This document shows positions 48,001 through 57,008 of a stretch of 64,000 bases of DNA, piece by piece. Source of the stretch: Bondarzewia mesenterica. Lineage: Eukaryota > Basidiomycota > Agaricomycetes > Russulales > Bondarzewiaceae. The notes beneath the pieces were generated by a model, which made no database searches, had not been told where the DNA came from, and was given only the letters and a program-made list of their open reading frames with translations. The stretch spans positions 50,375 to 114,374 of the forward strand of contig SGPL01000031.1 in NCBI GenBank assembly GCA_004802705.1, in the 5' to 3' direction. The position numbers and the translations under genes are program-made. Positions within the stretch are counted from its first letter, which is position 1. Each line of letters begins with the position of its first letter.

Positions 48001-49060
48001 TGTGTCCGACGATTCGGATGCCTATATGGATTCGGCCTCATCAATATCAGCTACTGAAGCGACTGAGGAAACTGGCGCGAGCAACGCAGTTTTCGATTCT
48101 GTGCAACTCAACCTGAGCAAGAATGACCAGGACGAGGCTCCGGTTACGACGACACAGGCCTTGACAAAGACCACGGAACAGGCAAAGTCAAGCCCCCGTC
48201 CTCATCGCGATCGTGCTGCCGAAAAACGGTCGTCATTCACCAGCGAACTGCGAGATTGCGGATTATGCGCCACAACACATTCGGGCCCTTGCTATATGAC
48301 TGAGAGCTCAGAAAACTTGGCTGAGTACCGAAAGATGTTGTTCTACGAAATTAAAGGTGGAACTTTCGAAGAACGAGTACGTCGATGTGGAGTTTCCCAA
48401 CCATTTTTTCTTTCCTTAAATTTCTTCCCTCTCAGAAACGCGCAATCGAACTTATTGATAGGACACTGAAGAAACGCAATCGGACCGACCTAATCTATGG
48501 ACAGCCATTGCTGCTTGTTTCTCCGGATCCGGCGCCTTTGCCTCCTCCTCCGAACACGAAAGCTCGGGTTTTAGAATCGTCGCCTACCTTCCAATCGAAG
48601 AATCCCGTAGCGTCCTCACTCACTAACGGTGGTCATGTTCCCAATGTGATCAAGAATGCACCTATGCGGCGTCCTTCGCCTCCCCCCCGTTGCTGGACCA
48701 TCTCGCGTGGTATCCACTAGCAGCGCCTCGAAGCGACCTGCGACTTCGGTGAACGACGATCACAAGGCAAAAAAAATCCAAGAAAGAGTCCACTTGCCCT
48801 GTTTGCATGGGACCATACCACTTGATCACAGATTGTTCTGTTGTAGCCGAAGGGCCGAAGAGGTACGATTTTTTTTCTTTACCGAGCTCGAGTAAGGTCC
48901 AACCCATATGCTAATCGGCCTTTACAGCATCTCGAGGGCGATCGCAACTCTGGAGAAAAGCCCGAACCATGACCTAACCGTTCAATCGCTTCGAAATATC
49001 TTGAAAAGGCAGAAGAAGCGGGAGGTGTTGTCGTTTCCTAAAGGAGGGAACCAGGCGTGA
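42040..49060 (+). CDS. Mit1/CHD-type SNF2 chromatin remodelling ATPase, two frameshifts
   Basis: A large nuclear helicase-like ATPase resembling Mit1 of the SHREC complex. Order: N-terminal SPLSSDKPL repeats; an acidic/basic region; a PHD-like cysteine set ([10 protein letters not shown] ... [18 protein letters not shown] ... [13 protein letters not shown]) with long inserts; a chromo-like segment ([20 protein letters not shown]); then SNF2 motifs LADEMGLGKTVQ (Walker A), VDEGQRLKN (Walker B variant), [23 protein letters not shown] and RSHRYGQ. The C terminus has a [14 protein letters not shown] zinc knuckle and ends FPKGGNQA. One exon is 9 nt (47150-47158). Two frame breaks near the end coincide with C7 (48682-48688) and A8 (48769-48776); each is mended by one base fewer. 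Confidence 0.85.
42120..42345 (+). repeat. In-frame tandem repeat encoding [13 protein letters not shown] units
   Basis: A nested coding repeat: an 87-bp (29-codon) unit beginning [19 protein letters not shown] recurs (tac at 42181 and 42268), itself built from 9-10 residue PLSSDKPLS units. It is in frame, so it changes length without breaking the protein. Possibly a phosphorylatable linker. Confidence 0.75.
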
Positions 49061-49799
49061 ATGTTGGACTTCGACGTCCGTCCTTTCCTTTACATAGTTT
49101 AACATTCCTTTCACATTGACCATTGCAGCACATATCAATCCACTGTATGAGGCTAATATCTAGATCTGTAGAACTACTTATACATACAGCACCATGATTC
49201 ATCAAATAGTCGCCGTAATGGCAATATATCTCTCTGGCCGCGCGCTGCGTTTACCCTGCTGTGACCTCTGCGACAACATGACTCGGGCACTGCGAGCGAT
49301 CTGGAAGCGATCCGCGTATACAGTTGTGAGTAGATTCGGCGCCGTGACACAATGCGCGGAGGCACCTGCTGGCACCAGGTGATCGCTGATCGCGGCGTGG
49401 ACATCCTTCATGATGAATGGGAACGAGGCATTTCGATCTGGGAAAATCAGACCAAACGGCAAGAGAACGGATTACGGAAACAAAAATCTTCTTTCAAGTC
49501 GATGTTACAAAATAGGATGGCTCAGGTGTCCGAGGAGAGCGCTCAGAGCTGGTGCCGCTGATGTACGACCACGCGGCAGTGAAGCTGGACCAATGGCATT
49601 GTCCAGTGCAACGGCATCGATTGCGTATCTGACTCGAGACTGCGCACAGTGCCATGAAACACTGAGTCAATAACAAAATGGCGAACAACAACTTTTTCCA
49701 GTTTCGGAGATAGTATCTACGTACAGTCACAGCCTACGGTCGCCCTGAGCCGCCAGGATGACCGGCTTTCCTTGTCCCGTACCCTTCCACCTCGTATCC
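49061..49799. other. Gene-free stretch
   Basis: About 740 bp after the remodeller stop. Short frames on both strands do not resemble proteins. It forms the left flank of the damaged MSH2/kinase mosaic. Confidence 0.4.
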
Positions 49800-50470
49800 C
49801 GATCTGTATGCCCAGGACCCCAGCAACTTTACCACGTCAGATGAGTTTGATTATTATTAAGTTAACCTGTGTGACTCAGTGACCGACGACCTTTAGAGCT
49901 CGTACCAAAACATCATTTGCGCTGAGTGCGGGAGGAAAGGACAATGACAAGGACGGGGGCGACGGCGGGTTCTATATAGCGCACGGGCCCGACGCCTTGT
50001 ACGTCGAGCAACACGTGTTCCACACCAAGTCGGTGCTCAAGTATCTCAGCGCGGGCGGGCGCCGGTGGGTCTGCCCAGCGCTAACCTTACTGCAAGCGTC
50101 GCAAAGGCGCTCACCATGAAGCAATCAAAGGTGGAGATTTGGGTGCCGAAGCCTGGTCAGGGGAGGAAGGCCAAGTAGTTCCTGTTGGATAAGGAGGTGT
50201 GTTCGCTCTCTTTTCGCTTCGCAATTTACATGTTGTCTTCAGGAGAGATAGGCTTCCCCCGAAAATTTATCGGCGGTCGAGGATCGCCTTTTTGTAGATA
50301 ATGACATCCTGTCCGATCCAATGGTCATGGCCATCAAAGTCGTGTCTACACCGTCCGCGCCTGGATCATACAGCAAATTGAAGAATAAGACAGGCGAGTT
50401 CATGCTCAAACACGCCGAAGAAGACCTCACACGCCTCCTGACACCGTCCACCACCACTTCCCCTAGGTGA
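49800..50470 (+). pseudogene. MSH2 N-terminal fragment, disrupted
   Basis: Similarity to the N-terminal mismatch-binding region of MSH2 is visible: FYIAHGPDALYVEQHVFHTK (MSH2 has YYxAHGxDA..), GLPSANLTASVAKAL, KVEIWVPKPGQ, FLLDKE, and ASPENLSAVEDRLF with VMAIKVV. The frame changes between SAGGRRW and GLPS, and a TAG (50176-50178) stands where a Trp codon is expected before FLLDKE. A GT-AG intron seems to survive before ASPENL. After VMAIKVV similarity fades and an AGC-kinase-like sequence begins. A non-functional fragment; the genome must carry an intact MSH2 elsewhere. Confidence 0.7.
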
Positions 50471-50567
50471 GTTCCTTCCCCCTGCTGTTGGCAAGTTACA
50501 TCGCGTTGACATGTTGCACTGTCCATGAGATTGTTGAGCTACACCTCTACACCACAAGCTGCGCGAC

Positions 50568-52320
50568 TTGCATCCCGGTGTAACATTGCCTCAACTTCCC
50601 ATACAAACCAGTATAATACAACCCACAAAGCACAACTCCACTTTCCTCAATATCCTGTCCCGCCTGGCCTCTTCCGCCTCCAAATCTGTCAATGGCCGTC
50701 ATCTGTCGCGTGCTTCCACCACAAATGCCAATGCTCCATCCCTCGTCTCCACCCCCCATAACATCTCCTAGAAACGAAATCGCTCACCCATTCTCGGGCG
50801 CCGTGAACAGCCTGCCTAAGAGTCCTGCATCTGCAAATTTTACGGTGATCGATCTCGCGGCGTACTTTACCGCGATCTCCAATGACCAGTTGTTGCATCG
50901 AGCGCGAGTGTGGAAACGCTTCGTGCGCGTGTGCACGGACGGCCTAGAGAGCGTGCGTGTCGAGCGCACCATCAAACGCGTGCGCTCTGACCTGGCAGTA
51001 TATGGTTTCGCCAAGCACGGTGGATGTGCATATGATTGCGAAGGAGCAATAGAATGGTGATGCCGCTGATGGCGAGGAGGAGTCACGGAGGGTCCATGAA
51101 GATATACAGGAAGAACGGATTGGCGAAGTGAGTGCTGCGCCGGAGGAGGCACAGGAAGCACAATCTGCTGTGGAAGAGCATTCTGAGACCCTCCGCTCCC
51201 CGAAAGTCTCTGTTGTATCTGCAGCCGCACCTTCTGAAGCACTGTCGACCACTGCATCTGTGGTGCCCAATGGCATTGATGAAGTTGACAGTACTTTGCC
51301 TTTGATGTCAATTGCGACTAAATACCATACTGCTCGCATTCCCCGCTCCCAATCTGCCTACCCTGTCAAGTTCGCCCGCCTGTCGCGTATCTTCTCGCCG
51401 CCGACCTCTCAGCTCGACGGCAACACTGCATCACAGACCGAAGATGACTCATCCATCAACACATCCTGCGAGCAGAAACGCAAGCTGCAGAAGCGCTTCA
51501 AGTCCACCGATCTGAAGCGTGAGCTGAAGAAGTTGCAGCGTAAGGTGCAGGTCAGCAATTTCAAGATGATGCGCGTGCTTGGAAAGGGTTGTGCCGGGAA
51601 GGTCCTTCTCGTTCGATACAAGTCCTCATCAGATCTGTACGCGCTCAAGGCCATCAGAAAGCAGTATGTGCTTGCCCATCAGATGCTTCAGCATACTTTG
51701 ATGGAGCAGGTGGTTCTGAAGAGAATGGCTGCTGAGGACATGGATCCGTTTGTTGTCAAGCTGTGGTGGAGCTTTCACAACAAAGAAAATTTGTTCGTAG
51801 TCATGGTGTGCCCGCTTTTCTTGCATTTATGATCATTCTGTATTGATTTACAACAGGAATCCCACCCCAGAGGTGATCTGGCTACACAATTAGCACACTG
51901 GGGAAGACTCGGCCAGGACAGAGCTCGATTTTATGCTGCAGAAATTGCAGAAGGAGTGAAAGGCCTTCACGCTGCCGGCGTCATCTATTGTGATCTCAAG
52001 CCGGAGAACATACTCATTGCCGCTGATGGACACATCGTACTCACAGACCTTGGTCTCTTTTAAGAGTTGCCTAGACGCACTATGGCCATTACTGCGCCTT
52101 CGACACTGAACGACCTCAATGATTTCACTCGCCGCAGTCTGCAACTCCTTATTGGATGAGGAGAAATCACAGGATTTGGTGGGGTGGCCTGCACGGCCAA
52201 CGGATTTGAAAAGCACGTTTTGCGGAACCGCCGAGTACCTCGCCCCGGAGGTCATTCAGGGACTGCCGTATGGCTATGAAGTTGACCGGTGGAGCTTGGC
52301 ACCATGCTGTACGAGATGTT
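50568..52320 (+). pseudogene. AGC-type kinase fragment lying between MSH2 fragments
   Basis: The N-terminal extension (NEIAHPFSGAVNSLPKSP, VWKRFVRVCTDGLESVRVER, TIKRVRSDL) and the first two thirds of an AGC kinase domain are readable: FKMMRVLGKGCAGKVLLVRY (P-loop), [85 protein letters not shown]. Damage: a frame change near 50765, TAG at 51050-51052, TAA at 52061-52063 right after DLGL, and a missing base near 52296. The catalytic loop reads YCDLKPEN instead of YRDLKPEN, and DFG is DLG. The domain stops abruptly at LYEMF, where MSH2-like sequence resumes. Not functional as read. Confidence 0.75.
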
Positions 52321-53330
52321 CACAACTCTCTCGGTTCGTTGAATACATGTAAGACAGCGCAGGGCACACGGATGCTTGGCAGCTGGCTCAAGCAGCCTCT
52401 TGTCAACCGACACGAAATTCGTACGTCCGTTCGTGATTATTTTTCGCCTTTTGCCTTTACTAACCATACCTGTCTTGCCGCGCAGCGAAAAGTCAAGACC
52501 TGGCTGAGATCTTCATTGATGACTCGGAAGCACGGATGACGCTCCAGGTCTGTTCAACTTCCTCTTTTTCTTGTCATGGGGGAAAAAAGAATAGGGGCTC
52601 GGAAGAGCTTTGGTTTTCAGGACAGTTTTATGAAGCTCATGCCGGACTTGCATCGCATCCGCAAATAGCTCAAAAAGTCGGTGGCATCATTGGAGCACAC
52701 CGTGCTCAAGGTGCGTTCACTTTTCTCCCCCCCGTTTGTCTTCCATGGTGTCAGTGCTCATGTTTCGGCATTGATCGTATAGCTGAAGGACCTCATCGAG
52801 GCTATTAAGCATGTCAAAAAGAAAACTGACCGAGGGAAAGAGCTCGTAGACGAGACATAGCTCACGCCCTTCGAAGTCAGTATCCTCTTTTTTTTCCCCT
52901 ACTTCTTTCTACTTACTCCCTCTCGCATTTTTTTTTCAGCAATACTCCAAGTCACTCGAAAAGTACGCTAAGATGGTGGAACAGACGCTTGACCTCGCGA
53001 AACTCGAGCGACACAACTATGTGATTGAGCCCGATCACGACGAGTGGTTTCAGAAGCTGTCGATGTGCTGTTCGCAGTGTGGGACGGGCTCGACGCGGAG
53101 CATGCCGAAGGGGGGTCTTGGATATATCTTACAAAAGCCAGACTGAACTCCTTTGCAAAACACTTGAAGAATTGAACCAGACCATTTGTCGCCTCGAGAG
53201 AACCAGGTGTAGGAGCGCTCTCTTTGACGAGGATCATGCTCACCGTATAACATGGTAACATCATTTGTCAATGTATCACACTTCTTGCAACTGGATGAGA
53301 CAAGAACTTATGAGTATGCCAAAGATGCGA
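52321..53330 (+). pseudogene. MSH2 internal (lever/clamp) fragment, disrupted
   Basis: Directly after the kinase fragment the sequence reads [20 protein letters not shown] then PLVNRHEI, the hallmark start of the MSH2 lever region. It continues through a GT-AG intron to [38 protein letters not shown] and MVEQTLDLAKLERHNYVIEP. Nonsense codons stand at 52666-52668 (after HRIRK) and 52858-52860 (where Tyr of ETYLTPF is expected). From about 53100 the clamp region is barely recognisable, and the ATPase domain is absent. The middle of MSH2 between this and the N-terminal fragment is missing, replaced by the kinase piece. Confidence 0.78.
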
Positions 53331-53526
53331 TTCTGGTGAGTTGATGCAGTTCTCAACTTGATCGGCGTGAGTGGATCCGACCGCGCAACATGTGCGCAAC
53401 CTGAACAGCCGCTCCACCATGCCGCGCGCGATGATACGTGAATGGCTCGCCCGACGTGATGCTATCGATGAGTGTGCGCAACCTGTCAGCGACCAAAAGT
53501 GTCGAGCCTCACTCTACACCCTATTT

Positions 53527-53776
53527 CATTAGCAGCGAGGAGGCCACCTCAAGTTTGTACCTCCAGTATGGTTCGACCTCGTCCAGGCTGACCTTGGTGA
53601 TCGCGGGGAACTCGCCAACTTGCTTTGCCATGTCAGTAAATTGGGGCGTCGAGCCGTTGAGCAATCTACACGATGCCCTAAGCAGATCTCCCACTAGGGA
53701 GTGGCCGACTGCGTTGGCAGCAACCTTGCTTGCGATGTCATGTTCAGTGGGCAGATCAGATAATTTCGGGGCTTAT
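53527..53776 (-). other. Orphan open frame, unrecognised
   Basis: A minus-strand frame of about 80 codons without an ATG: it runs from KLSDLPTEHDIASKVAANAV through GSTPQFTDMAKQVGEFPAI to YWRYKLEVASSLLMK and a stop. The composition looks like real protein, bounded by stops. I do not recognise the family. Lying at the edge of the MSH2/kinase mosaic, it may be a further captured or degraded gene piece. Confidence 0.35.
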
Positions 53777-53898
53777 CCACATTCTTTATTATATTCATAC
53801 AGTAGGTATAGGTAGAACATCATGCACAGAAATATGGAGAAGCAGACAGGTAATGTGATACTTATTCTAAGGTTGTCGCGCCTGAGTTCACGAACTCG

Positions 53899-55081
53899 AT
53901 GTTCGTGGTCAGAAGTGCGCGCGTGAACGCCTTCCACAACGCAGCTCGACGACCACATTTTCCATCACACGTTCAATCGAGGAATATCAGGTCGATGATA
54001 CAAACACTCTCGGATGGCTTCCTAGACTTGGCGCAGGCACTCCCTATTCCCCCGTCCTTACCTCCGTACTCGACTACGATAATTTTGGTGACCATTGCCA
54101 CTCGCCTAGCGTTCACTGTACCATTCTCTGTCTGGGTGCGTATTCTTCTTTTGAATCTCATGGGTGATATGACGTGCTGATCTGCGTAAGACTTTCGTGC
54201 GTTCAGGGAAAAAAAACGCCAATGGAGGGTCGAGGAGGTGGTGGTACCGCAGCTTCAGCTGGAGAAACCTGAAGTGGAGAAGCGGATAATATCAGAGATG
54301 AAGAAGGACAAAGTGCGCGGCACCAAAGACGAGCTGCGAGAGATGTACAAAAAGCGAGTGCGGGATGCAGTTGAGTGTGTTCACTTCACCTGTCCGTCTC
54401 TTCGCCCACTCAACAAAGTCTGCCCGCACAGCTGACCGCCCGTCGAAAACAACTTTTTTCTGAGCACCGTTGCACGCCCATGCTCACCATGCTCCTCCCG
54501 CCGCTCACGCAACTGCCGCTTTTCGCCGGCACCTCCATCATGCTCTCGCACACCGCGCAGCCACCGACTGTCTTTGACTCGGAAGCGTTCCTCACCCTTA
54601 CGTCGCTCGCGCACGCAGATCCCACCGTGGCTCTCCCCATTGCACTAGGTATCATTACACTGGCGAACGTCGAGTCCTCGCGCTGGTTCATCAGCGACAC
54701 CGCTCGGGAGCGTGATGCTGCAGAGGCGCAGCGCGTTGCCGAGAAGAGGGCACAGGGACATCTGGTCCTTGAACCACGCAAGATCGTTCAGTCCGGTCTT
54801 CGAGTCTTGTCCGTTGGACGTATCTTAATCGGTGCCATGGTTCCCGGTGTAAGCCGTGTTTTCACGCGTTGGATCTTACGATCTTTTGACTGACGTTCTT
54901 ATTGATGTTGTATAGGCTACAATCTTGTACTGGGTGTCATCAGCGACGTTTTGGATTGTTCCAAACTTGGGTGTTTGATTGGTGGGAGAGACGCAGGTCG
55001 AATGCTCGCCGCCAACGGTTGCTAGAGCCTGAGCGACCTCCTCAGCCTCCTCTTGTCAAAAATCAGAAGAAACGACGGTGA
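53899..55081 (+). CDS. Mitochondrial inner-membrane insertase COX18/OXA1 family, two frameshifts
   Basis: A YidC/Oxa1/Alb3 protein; Cox18 inserts the C-terminal domain of Cox2 into the mitochondrial inner membrane. Exon 1 (53899-54135) encodes a basic, Arg/Asn-rich presequence, then LPPYSTTIILVTIATRLAFTVPFSVW (first transmembrane segment). Later parts include REMYKKRV, MLTMLLPPLTQLPLFAGTSI, ALPIALGIITLANVESSRWF, and ATILYWVSSATF followed, after one base is dropped from TTTT (54949-54952), by GLFQTWVFDWWERRRS and a basic tail ending KKRR at 55081. At the start of exon 2 an A8 run (54209-54216) also needs one base fewer to reach KKRQWRVEEVVVP. Apart from these, an intact gene. It is more Cox18-like than Oxa1-like by length, which is a judgement. 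Confidence 0.75.
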
Positions 55082-55714
55082 CGGTTTCAATGTGGGAAAT
55101 ATCGTGGATGGAGAGCTCGCATGGTCATCAATAATAGATCATCATGATGTGTAAGTTTGTCACATTGTTCGATTTTTTTTCTTCCTGCTGGGAATGATTA
55201 TAACAAGTGGTCTGAGGGAGCCCCACATATTTCCCTTCAAAGGAATTGGTGGCACCCGTTGAGCATGTTCTTGATCTAATATGACCCTCCCTTTGATGCC
55301 TATGCATTCACGTCCATAAACTGATTGCATTGACCTACAGCCATCAAGTCGTTGTACCTGTCCCTGTTAACGCCTAGCATTTCGACCTCAGCTCGTCCAA
55401 ATATTGCTGATAATGCCTAATGACATACAACATTCAAACCCAAGAAAATTGCCACATCCCAATATGTGAGTAAAAACAGTAGACAAGTGACAAGGTGAGG
55501 TATGCTCTAAGGAAACAAGACGTCCATTCTCTATGGAAGGATCGTTTACAAAATCCATATTGATATACGTCCGCAGCCTGCATTGGAGTGTGAGCTCAAG
55601 GAAATGTTTCCGGAAAGCGGTGCTTGACTGCTTAACTCACCAAGAAATAAGACATAATGCGATGAATAAGTCGTAAACGTCAAAGGCGCGGCAGCCTGAC
55701 CTTCGCATTGCCTG
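55082..55714. other. Convergent intergenic region
   Basis: About 630 bp between the COX18-type stop and the DUF7704-type stop. It holds the 3' ends of two convergent genes. No gene recognised. Confidence 0.4.
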
Positions 55715-56101
55715 TCAGAACACTTTCCCATCCCTCTTATCCACGTATCGCCCTATGCCCATATGCCATGCAACGCGCGGGACCAAGAGCGTCAGGCCAA
55801 GCAATATAGTCGTCCACAACACCCCACCCCACTCCGCGAAGCGCCAGCGGGCGTCGCCCAGAGCCCAGAGCGTGAATACCAAGTGCAAAATGTCACCGGC
55901 AAGGAGGGGCGTGAGCAGGGCATTGACAACTTTTTCTTGGAGCGCGGGCTGCGCGTAAAGGTGGCGGCGTGCGGTGGATAGAAGGAAGAAGTTCACGGTG
56001 CCCATGAGGGCGCAGACGTGCGTAGGGTCTAACATGGGTAGCGTGTACCCGGGTATACCTGCGGGTAAACACCTGCGGGTCAATGACGGGTCGGGTTCCA
56101 C
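55715..56101 (-). CDS. DUF7704-like small membrane protein, N terminus uncertain
   Basis: A 128-codon frame whose core matches the fungal DUF7704 family of small multi-pass membrane proteins: MLDPTHVCALMGTVNFF, VVNALLTPLLAGDILHLVF, WALGDARWRFAEWGGVLWTT and LLGLTLLVPRVAWHMGIGRY. Two to three hydrophobic helices are visible. The family usually begins slightly upstream with a further helix; here the region upstream is a CGGGTA-rich repeat, so the first exon may be missing or the start may be the internal MLDPTH. Function unknown. Confidence 0.55.
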   Translation of the reverse strand: MEPDPSLTRRCLPAGIPGYTLPMLDPTHVCALMGTVNFFLLSTARRHLYAQPALQEKVVNALLTPLLAGDILHLVFTLWALGDARWRFAEWGGVLWTTILLGLTLLVPRVAWHMGIGRYVDKRDGKVF

Positions 56102-56210
56102 GGGTACGGGTGCTGGGGGGACTTACTACCCGGGCGGGTTTGGGCATGAGAGCATCTTCAACGGGTTTACCCAGGCCTACCCGCGGGTACCCAAGGGTAA
56201 TGTTCTACTG
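56040..56210. repeat. CGGGTA/TACCCG-rich cluster
   Basis: Within about 170 bp the motif CGGGT (or ACCCG) recurs more than ten times, e.g. tacccgggtatacctgcggg, acgggtacgggt, and acccgcgggtaccc at the right end. Several instances form small palindromes. It overlaps the 5' end of the DUF7704-like frame. Not telomeric (TTAGGG). Confidence 0.6.
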
Positions 56211-57008
56211 TACCAGACTGTACTTATCACTGAGGATTTCTATCATATGTTCAACTACTCTTACACTCTTACACCGTGGCGCTGTGACCTCAACAACTCG
56301 GACATCGCGTAATGCCTATGACAAGTCGCACGATACCGCCCGCCGTGCAACTCTTGCGCGCACGCATTATTCAGTACGATATGAACAGATATCATCTCTC
56401 CATTCCACGATCTAACTCAAAATTCTAGTTTGAACCAAATATGTCATTGTTGCGATGTCAATCGAGTGTTTTCCTCCTGGCAACGCCTTGTAAAGTGCGA
56501 TTTTATCGTATATTTCGGGTGCACTCTCGGTACGAACACACCTCATCCCCATGCTAAATGCTCTTGATAAACAATTTGTGCCTAAGACCTGTTCATCCGC
56601 ACCTGATTTAATCCGGAAGAGTTGAATGAGAGATATAAGTAGGTGTCTTCCTTGAGCCTTTAATGCACGAAGCATTGCAATGCCTCCGATGCGGTTTTCG
56701 GGATGTACCAACCTCACGCCGCTTACTCAATATACGATCGGGCGCTGCGCTTTGACGTGGTTTCTATCAATTTTACTACTATCTGCCAGCCCGGCACTCC
56801 TTGTAGCGCTCCTTTTTTTTCCTACTACCTGGTGACATCATCTTTGCAGACATCTTTGACATCTACACCACACCTATTGGTGTCGTCATTCTTTATGGGT
56901 ACTGCATGGCATATGTCTTAATTAACGGTGAGCTCTACTTCTGAAGATTTGATACTGGGCTGATTTTGTGGCATCCAGTTTCCTTCCTGGCACCCTCCGT
57001 CTTGATGT
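56211..57008. other. Mostly unexplained stretch with a short plus-strand frame
   Basis: About 800 bp up to the retrotransposon edge. Around 56820-56940 a plus-strand frame reads GDIIFADIFDIYTTPIGVVI and then LYGYCMAYVLING, which looks like a piece of a membrane protein, but it has no start and I cannot name it. Otherwise nothing seen. Confidence 0.3.

Noticed and set aside
50239..50526. Minus-strand 95-codon frame
   Set aside because: It is antisense to the MSH2-like fragment, whose plus-strand translation carries the recognisable motifs.
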